From contig WANN01000012.1 in NCBI GenBank assembly GCA_015521775.1, positions 1-64,000 of the forward strand: a stretch of DNA of 64,000 bases, read 5' to 3'. The DNA is from Thermoproteaceae archaeon (GTDB taxonomy: Archaea > Thermoproteota > Thermoprotei > Thermoproteales > Thermoproteaceae). A program made the position numbers and the translations under genes. Below the pieces are notes generated by a model that worked only from the letters and a program-made list of their open reading frames with translations, did no database searches and was not told where the DNA came from. Below are positions 60,139 to 64,000 of the stretch, in pieces (within the stretch, counting starts at the first letter, position 1; every line of letters begins with the position of its first letter).

Positions 60139-60551
60139 GTGGGCTCCCCCGCAACCCTATATAAACATTAGAGTGGTCCAACTGTGCCCGGCCGCTGCGT
60201 TGCCCAGCATGAGTGGGGGCTGAATTGCGCCGTCAATTACAAAGTGGGGGCTACTGTGGTCGGCCCTACCCCCCATAGGCCGTCAAGGCGTTGGCCAGAT
60301 ACGTGCTGAAGGTACCGCAGCAACTCCGCGACCTGCTGGACGCCCTGAGGATAACGGAATGAGCGACGATAAATGCGATAACCAACACCTAGCCCCCTTT
60401 TTTCCCACGTAAGAGCCCCATCGAGGAGATGTACAAGGGCGATATAATGGTTGTCGGCCCATGGGACACATACAAGTCAAGGCTCCCTAGGTACGTCGAG
60501 GGCAGGTCGCAGTAAACATGCTTCCCCGTGATGCGGCGCTGCCCTAAACCT
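60139..60551. other. Gene-poor interval with coding remnant
   Basis: 413 nt between the PAC2 gene and the winged-helix gene. It holds the PAC2 promoter (TATA near 60161) and the interrupted reading frame described separately at 60291-60515; the rest shows no RNA gene or repeat. Confidence 0.5.
60291..60515 (+). pseudogene. Possible decayed reading frame
   Basis: In one reading frame, a 23-codon piece (LARYVLKVPQQLRDLLDALR, ending TGA at 60362) and a later piece (SPIEEMYKGDIMVV... from ATG 60429 to TAA 60515) look protein-like, but TGA and TAG stops lie between them. It may be the remnant of one small gene or two unrelated micro-ORFs. No family identified. Confidence 0.3.
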
Positions 60552-60983
60552 TCAGAGGGCGTCCTCGTCGATCTCGATATCGAGCTCCTCCATGCTAGGC
60601 CCCTCATCGGCCTGGTAGAGCACGGGCAGGTCCAGCATCCCCAACATGGCCAACATCGGCAGGAACGATGCGTATTCGCCCAGCACCGCGTGGGCCGACT
60701 GGGGGTCCCCCGTCCGCTCGTACTCTTCCCGGGCCTTGGCTGCCAGTTGCCGCACGCGCATCCTCTCCTCCTCCAGCTCGTGCATGCCCTTGGTAGTGAG
60801 GGCATATGCCTCCCTCCTAAATATGCGCCCCTTCTCCACCCTCTCCACGAGCCCAGCGACCATCAGGGAGAGGAGGGTCCTCTCCACCTCCTCTTGGCCT
60901 ATGCCGAGGGCCCTGGCAATCTTGCCCGGAGTGTCGTATCCCCTAGATATCGCCTCCAGCACCACGTAGTGTTCCGGTCTCAT
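60552..60983 (-). CDS. Winged-helix DNA-binding protein
   Basis: 143 residues. The first about 75 residues form a MarR/PadR-like winged helix: YVVLEAISRGYDTPGKIARALGIGQEEVERTLLSLMVAGLVERVEKG and LTTKGMHEL. Then a charged helix and an acidic tail (MEELDIEIDEDAL). Likely a transcription regulator. It is just upstream of phoU on the same strand as phoU/pstB but downstream in transcription order, with its own TATA (CTAATAAGG on the minus strand, about 25 nt upstream). Confidence 0.75.
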   Translation of the reverse strand: MRPEHYVVLEAISRGYDTPGKIARALGIGQEEVERTLLSLMVAGLVERVEKGRIFRREAYALTTKGMHELEEERMRVRQLAAKAREEYERTGDPQSAHAVLGEYASFLPMLAMLGMLDLPVLYQADEGPSMEELDIEIDEDAL

Positions 60984-61007
60984 CGTATCGTCTAAAACAT
61001 GGCCTTA

Positions 61008-61622
61008 TTAGTGTTTCACCTCCCCTGTAACCAAGTAGTAGGCCCTGTTGGCTATGTACACCGCATGGTCGGAGGCGCGCTCGAGGAACCGGAGGGCGAG
61101 GGTCTCAAGGAGGCCGCATCTGTCCAGCCTCTCCAACGCCCCCATGAGGGCGTCCGCGTAGGCCCTATCCACCACGTCGTCGTCCTTCCTGTGGATCTCA
61201 TCGAAGTGTTCCACGGTCCTCCTCATGAGCATGTCAATCGACTTGGCCAACATGTCGCTCACAGTCCCGGCAACCCTCTCGACCCTGTCCGAGGGACACC
61301 TCACCCCTATCTGGCCCACCGTCTGCGATATGTCGTACGAGTAGCGGGCTATCCTGTACAGGTCGTACGAGGCCTCCATGGCGACCCTGAGAAACCTCAG
61401 GTCCACAGCTGCGGGCTGGTACCTCGCAATGGCCTCTATGGCAAGCTCAGCCACCTGGTCGTGTATCCTGTGCAGGGACGAGGCAAGCGACCTGGACTCC
61501 TCGGCCCCAACATGGCCCCTGTAGGCCCCCACGGCGAGCTCTATCGACCTCAGGGCCAGCTGCGCGGCCTCGGACAACATAGCCGATATGCGTTCCTCGG
61601 CCAGGTCCAAGAGACGCCTCAT
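61008..61622 (-). CDS. phoU: PhoU-like phosphate regulator
   Basis: 204 residues, two three-helix PhoU repeats with paired metal-site regions (SSLHRIHDQVAELAIEAIARYQP near residue 62 and VEHFDEIHRKDDDVVDRAYADALM near 142). PhoU moderates the Pst phosphate importer. The ATG 12 nt after an alternative ATG (61634) is preferred, as TATA (GTATATTTAAC on the minus strand) is 26 nt from it. It lies downstream of pstB on the same strand, with a hairpin-rich 150-nt gap between. Confidence 0.85.
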   Translation of the reverse strand: MRRLLDLAEERISAMLSEAAQLALRSIELAVGAYRGHVGAEESRSLASSLHRIHDQVAELAIEAIARYQPAAVDLRFLRVAMEASYDLYRIARYSYDISQTVGQIGVRCPSDRVERVAGTVSDMLAKSIDMLMRRTVEHFDEIHRKDDDVVDRAYADALMGALERLDRCGLLETLALRFLERASDHAVYIANRAYYLVTGEVKH

Positions 61623-61654
61623 GGTGTGCACCACAACGCGTTAAATATACATGT

Positions 61655-61676
61655 GGGGCCGCCATAGTGCGGCCCC
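61655..61676. terminator. Strong GC hairpin between pstB and phoU
   Basis: Perfect 8-bp stem GGGGCCGC/GCGGCCCC with a 6-nt loop, just upstream of the phoU TATA. A second GC hairpin (GCCCA/TGGGC, around 61690-61704) is adjacent. They could end pstB mRNA or be part of a structured leader; no U tract follows. Confidence 0.35.
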
Positions 61677-61728
61677 TTCCGGGGGCCGCCGCCCAGACGT
61701 GGGCGTCCCGGCCGAGGTTAAAAGGGGT

Positions 61729-61762
61729 GCGTAGCTATATATGCCCATCGGCACCGCTACGC
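61729..61762. repeat. Inverted repeat after pstB
   Basis: GCGTAGC (61729-61735) and GCTACGC (61756-61762) flank 20 nt that include CTATATAT; an overlapping GGTGC/GCACC pair allows an alternative fold. It may be a regulator site or an RNA structure at the 3' end of pstB. Confidence 0.35.
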
Positions 61763-61773
61763 TTGGCCGGCGC

Positions 61774-62520
61774 CTAGAGGGCCCCCGTGACGTACCTCTC
61801 GGTCAGCTCGTGTCTTGGACGGGTGAACATCTCGCCGGTAGGCCCCACCTCCACTATGCGGCCCCTGTACATGAAGGCCACGTAGTCGCTGACCCTGGCG
61901 GCCTGCGGCGGGTAATGGGTGACCAGCACTATGGTCAACTCGCGTTTCAGCTCAACCATGAGCTCCTCGATCCTCGCGGTGTTTACGGGGTCCAGGTTGG
62001 CTGTGGGCTCGTCCATGAGGAGGACCTCTGGCTCGAAGGCCAGCGCCCTGGCGAGCACCAGCCTCTGCTGTTGTCCCCCGGACAGCTTGGAGGCCGGCGA
62101 GCCCAGCCTGTCCCTTACCTCGTCCCATAGCTGGGCCCTCTCCAAGGCCCTCCTCACCCTCTCCTCCAGCTCCCTCCTCGACCTGGCCAGCCTGTTCAGC
62201 TTGAGTCCGAGCGCCACGTTTTCGTAAATGGACAGGTTTGGAATGGGGTTGGGCAGTTGGAACACCATCTGGACCCTCACGCGCAGCCTTTGTAGGTCCA
62301 ACTCGAATATGTTCGCACCGTCGAGGTACACCTCGCCGTTTACCCGCACGTCGGGGTATATCTCGACGAGGCGGTTGAACACGCGTAGGAGAGTGGACTT
62401 GCCCGACCCAGAGGGGCCCATGACCGCGAACACGGTGTTACGGGGAACCTCGAGGTCCACGCCGTCCAATACGCGCATGTTCCCAAAGCTCACCGTGAGC
62501 CCCCTGACTCTCAGAGACAC
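61774..62520 (-). CDS. pstB: Phosphate ABC transporter ATPase PstB
   Basis: 248 residues from GTG 62520. Walker [10 protein letters not shown] near residue 35, Q-loop [22 protein letters not shown] near 85, signature [15 protein letters not shown] near 145 and Walker [17 protein letters not shown]. The PNPIP and DPVNT wording is PstB-like, and phoU follows downstream. The TATA (ATATATATC on the minus strand, about 62540) lies 24 nt before the GTG, inside the longer open frame. pstS, pstC and pstA are not in the window. Confidence 0.88.
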   Translation of the reverse strand: MSLRVRGLTVSFGNMRVLDGVDLEVPRNTVFAVMGPSGSGKSTLLRVFNRLVEIYPDVRVNGEVYLDGANIFELDLQRLRVRVQMVFQLPNPIPNLSIYENVALGLKLNRLARSRRELEERVRRALERAQLWDEVRDRLGSPASKLSGGQQQRLVLARALAFEPEVLLMDEPTANLDPVNTARIEELMVELKRELTIVLVTHYPPQAARVSDYVAFMYRGRIVEVGPTGEMFTRPRHELTERYVTGAL

Positions 62521-62703
62521 GGCACATCCAAACCTTTGATATATATCTATTTCACGGCTGCCAGTGCCCAGGCCTAGGCGACACGGCAACTGCGTGGAGC
62601 GGCGCATACATGGCGAGACGTGCCAGCAGTCCCCGCCACGATTGCTGGGGGCCTCCTCCGTTCCCTATATGCGCCGCGCGCCTACAGCGGCCAAACGCGG
62701 CAA

Positions 62704-62713
62704 AACATATAAA
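62704..62713 (+). promoter_or_regulatory. TATA box of tRNA-Asn
   Basis: AACATATAAA, about 28 nt before the first base of tRNA-Asn at 62737. Confidence 0.6.
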
Positions 62714-62736
62714 TGATGCCCACAGAAAGCGAAAAG

Positions 62737-62830
62737 GCCGCCGTAGCTCAGCCCGGTTAGAGCGGCGGGCTGTTAACCCGTAGAAGCCGAACTGCGGAGG
62801 TCCCGGGTTCGAATCCCGGCGGCGGCGCCA
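62737..62830 (+). tRNA. tRNA-Asn(GUU) with a 16-nt intron
   Basis: Acceptor GCCGCCG/CGGCGGC, D arm GCTC/GAGC with a 10-nt loop, anticodon stem GCGGG/CCCGT (one G-U), loop CTGTTAA with anticodon GTT, T arm CCGGG/TTCGAAT/CCCGG, G73 and encoded CCA. The 94-nt gene exceeds the 78-nt cloverleaf by 16 nt, which fall in the variable region: about 62784-62799 (position 45/46; a duplicated AG makes 43/44 equally possible). Small non-canonical introns at these sites are known in Thermoproteales. Confidence 0.9.
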
Positions 62831-63486
62831 CCCTCAATTGATCCGCGTCCTTAACAGTCAAAAAGGCGTCGCTGTTTGTCCCTCGCCCGGACCAGCCTTT
62901 CGAGTCCCCTTTTCCGTTGGCCTTTCCCGTGTCCAGCCAACGCCTAAGGTAGGCCTCTCCACGTTCCTGCGGGCTGGATCCCTCTCCGCCGCCCACCCCA
63001 TTAGTCTCCGCATGCAGGCGTTGTACAGGTAGGCCCAGCGGCCGCCGCTCCACGCGGAGACACGCCGCCACATGCCTAACCTCGTCACTGCCCCCACACC
63101 CCAAACAACGTCGACTAACATATAACCACCAGCGTGTCACGTCCCGGCCAAGTGCCGCGACCCTCTGGGCACCTGCACGTGTGCCGCACAGTCCTTTACG
63201 GATACGGGCAGTGGCGCCATTGCTCGAACGCGTCTGGGCATTTCGCTGGACATAGATGTGAGTACGCTGCAACCAGATCCAGCATTGTACATGAGCTTAT
63301 CAACTTAATACACATATCTAATGTATATTAGTACACAATATTGTTTATTATTTAAAACATCAATTACGTTTACCTTGACACTTAACGTTTTAAATTTATG
63401 ACTATGTGGAGCCGTAACTCGCGGCGAAAAAATACATGTGTTAGCTTTTTGGAAATAAGGTAAAATTAAAATGACTTTGTAATGTT
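62831..63486. other. Gene-poor region with AT-rich patch
   Basis: About 650 nt after tRNA-Asn. Open frames on the minus strand (62757-63272 and 62858-63121) were judged doubtful: no motif, odd composition, and the first runs antisense into the tRNA. From about 63290 to 63480 the DNA turns strongly AT-rich and carries several TATA-like boxes, including the likely promoter of the last gene (TAAAATTAAA, 63461-63470). No integrase or origin-binding gene is seen. Confidence 0.5.
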
Positions 63487-63520
63487 ATGAGCTTCGTGAA
63501 TGATGGGTCCAATGCGTCTT

Positions 63521-63532
63521 GGGGGGGGGGGG
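63521..63532 (+). repeat. Homopolymer of 12 G at a gene start
   Basis: Uninterrupted G12 between candidate start codons (63487, 63503) and the body of the ATPase frame (63540 onward). Its length decides which start is in frame, so slippage could switch translation. Confidence 0.85.
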
Positions 63533-63539
63533 CGAGGAG

Positions 63540-64000
63540 ATGCTTAACATCTTTAGGAGTGGGCTGACCCTTGTATTCGGATTGCCCGGCACCGGGAAGA
63601 CGAGCCTAGCCCTTTGGGCCTCAAGCGTGCTAAAGCGGAAGACCTTCTGGGTTTCCCTGTATGAAACGCGGAACGACGTGGTGGCCGAGGCCGCGTCCCT
63701 GGGATTGGATATAAGTAATATCGACGTGGTCGACATAATAGCCGCGCCCAAAGAACAGGTCCTCTTGGAGCTCCTCCTAGAGCGGTCAATGGGCTACGAC
63801 ATGCTCGTGATAGACGGCATCAACGCCGTGGGGGAAAGTAGGGAGGTGGCCACCGCTCTTCACAGGATCTCGCGTGACATGCCAATAATTGCCATAGGCG
63901 AGGAGACCATTGAGGGGACGCCCTTTTCGTACATAGCAGACAACATCGTGAAGCTCGAACATGAGCTGGGCCCTGAGGGACAGTACAGATACATCCACAT
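63540..64000 (+). CDS. RecA/KaiC-like P-loop ATPase (5' part, cut by window end)
   Basis: At least 153 residues, running off the end. Walker A GLPGTGKTS near residue 14, Walker B DMLVIDG near 84, and a KaiC/GvpD-like layout (FWVSLYETRNDVVAEAASLGLD). Archaeal KaiC-like ATPases act in signalling or regulation. With G12 the frame can start at ATG 63540 or TTG 63519. ATG 63487, which sits 22 nt after a TATA, would be in frame only with 10 or 13 G, and ATG 63503 only with 11 or 14 G. Confidence 0.8.
   Translation, partial: MLNIFRSGLTLVFGLPGTGKTSLALWASSVLKRKTFWVSLYETRNDVVAEAASLGLDISNIDVVDIIAAPKEQVLLELLLERSMGYDMLVIDGINAVGESREVATALHRISRDMPIIAIGEETIEGTPFSYIADNIVKLEHELGPEGQYRYIH

Noticed and set aside
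62757-63272. 171-codon minus-strand frame and an 87-codon frame at 62858-63121 as genes or an integrase remnant
   Set aside because: No motif, high Arg/Gly composition typical of GC-rich antisense, and the first runs through the tRNA-Asn gene. No integrase signature or duplicated tRNA end (att site) was seen.
63290-63480. AT-rich patch as a replication origin
   Set aside because: No origin-recognition-box repeats were recognised and no orc1/cdc6 gene is nearby; the patch is explained at least partly by the promoter of the last gene.
1-64000. CRISPR arrays, insertion sequences, rRNA genes
   Set aside because: No regularly spaced repeats, no transposase motifs or terminal inverted repeats, and no rRNA segments were seen on reading both strands; small degenerate elements could still be missed.

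Overview
The window looks like chromosome of a hyperthermophilic crenarchaeon of the Thermoproteales (Pyrobaculum/Thermoproteus type). This rests on features read in the sequence: a tRNA-Val gene that only folds if three introns are removed, a tRNA-Asn with a tiny intron in the variable region, archaeal ribosomal proteins L40e, L38e and L14, an archaeal/eukaryotic-type TyrRS, a 2-oxoacid:ferredoxin oxidoreductase, LysW-type lysine biosynthesis, very dense GC-rich coding on both strands, and dozens of TATA boxes centred about 24-27 nt upstream of the start codon. That spacing implies leaderless mRNAs and was used here to choose many starts, often downstream of the longest open frame. Species cannot be fixed from the sequence alone.

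Layout. 0-8.8 kb: lysJ-lysK, a membrane protein, a peroxiredoxin, L40e, tRNA-Val, NAD kinase plus PIN protein, a polyprenol/dolichol-kinase-like enzyme plus DUF371, and tyrS. 8.8-19.4 kb: HD hydrolase, PepQ-type dipeptidase, an ASCH protein, many small zinc-binding, winged-helix or membrane proteins without known function, RimI and L38e. 19.4-30.5 kb: cutA-apgM, GTPBP1-like GTPase with a newly seen 38-residue Cys protein, PhoH-KH ATPase, 6-phospho-3-hexuloisomerase, SpeD family decarboxylase, thiDN, heme O synthase, TrmO and a LOG-family protein. 30.5-37 kb: MFS transporter, cobA-hemD convergent with a fused AhbA/AhbB-like protein (siroheme route to heme), L14, endonuclease III and chorismate synthase. 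37-47.6 kb: a lone CUT1-type ABC ATPase, a citric-acid-cycle block (aconitase, 2-oxoacid:ferredoxin oxidoreductase, fumarase), and an Lhr-type helicase. 47.6-62.5 kb: a surface protein with two unknown neighbours, rpiA, ksgA, RNase Z, a radical SAM/TRAM protein, a molybdopterin oxidoreductase, UMP kinase, two TenA paralogues, a site-2 protease, a PAC2 protein, and phoU/pstB. 62.7 kb to the end: tRNA-Asn, a long gene-poor stretch ending in an AT-rich patch, and a truncated RecA/KaiC-like ATPase whose 5' end carries a run of 12 G.

Themes. Thiamine (thiDN, two tenA), heme (cobA, hemD, ahbAB, ctaB) and central carbon (apgM, rpiA, hxlB, acn, OFOR, fumC) recur through the window. The best candidates for unnoticed biology are small RNAs: four C/D-box sRNA candidates are proposed, one spanning the start codon of trmO with canonical C, D' and D boxes, and two others starting 24-25 nt after a TATA box. 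The G12 tract is a second candidate, for phase-variable translation of the terminal ATPase. No CRISPR array, insertion sequence or rRNA gene was seen.
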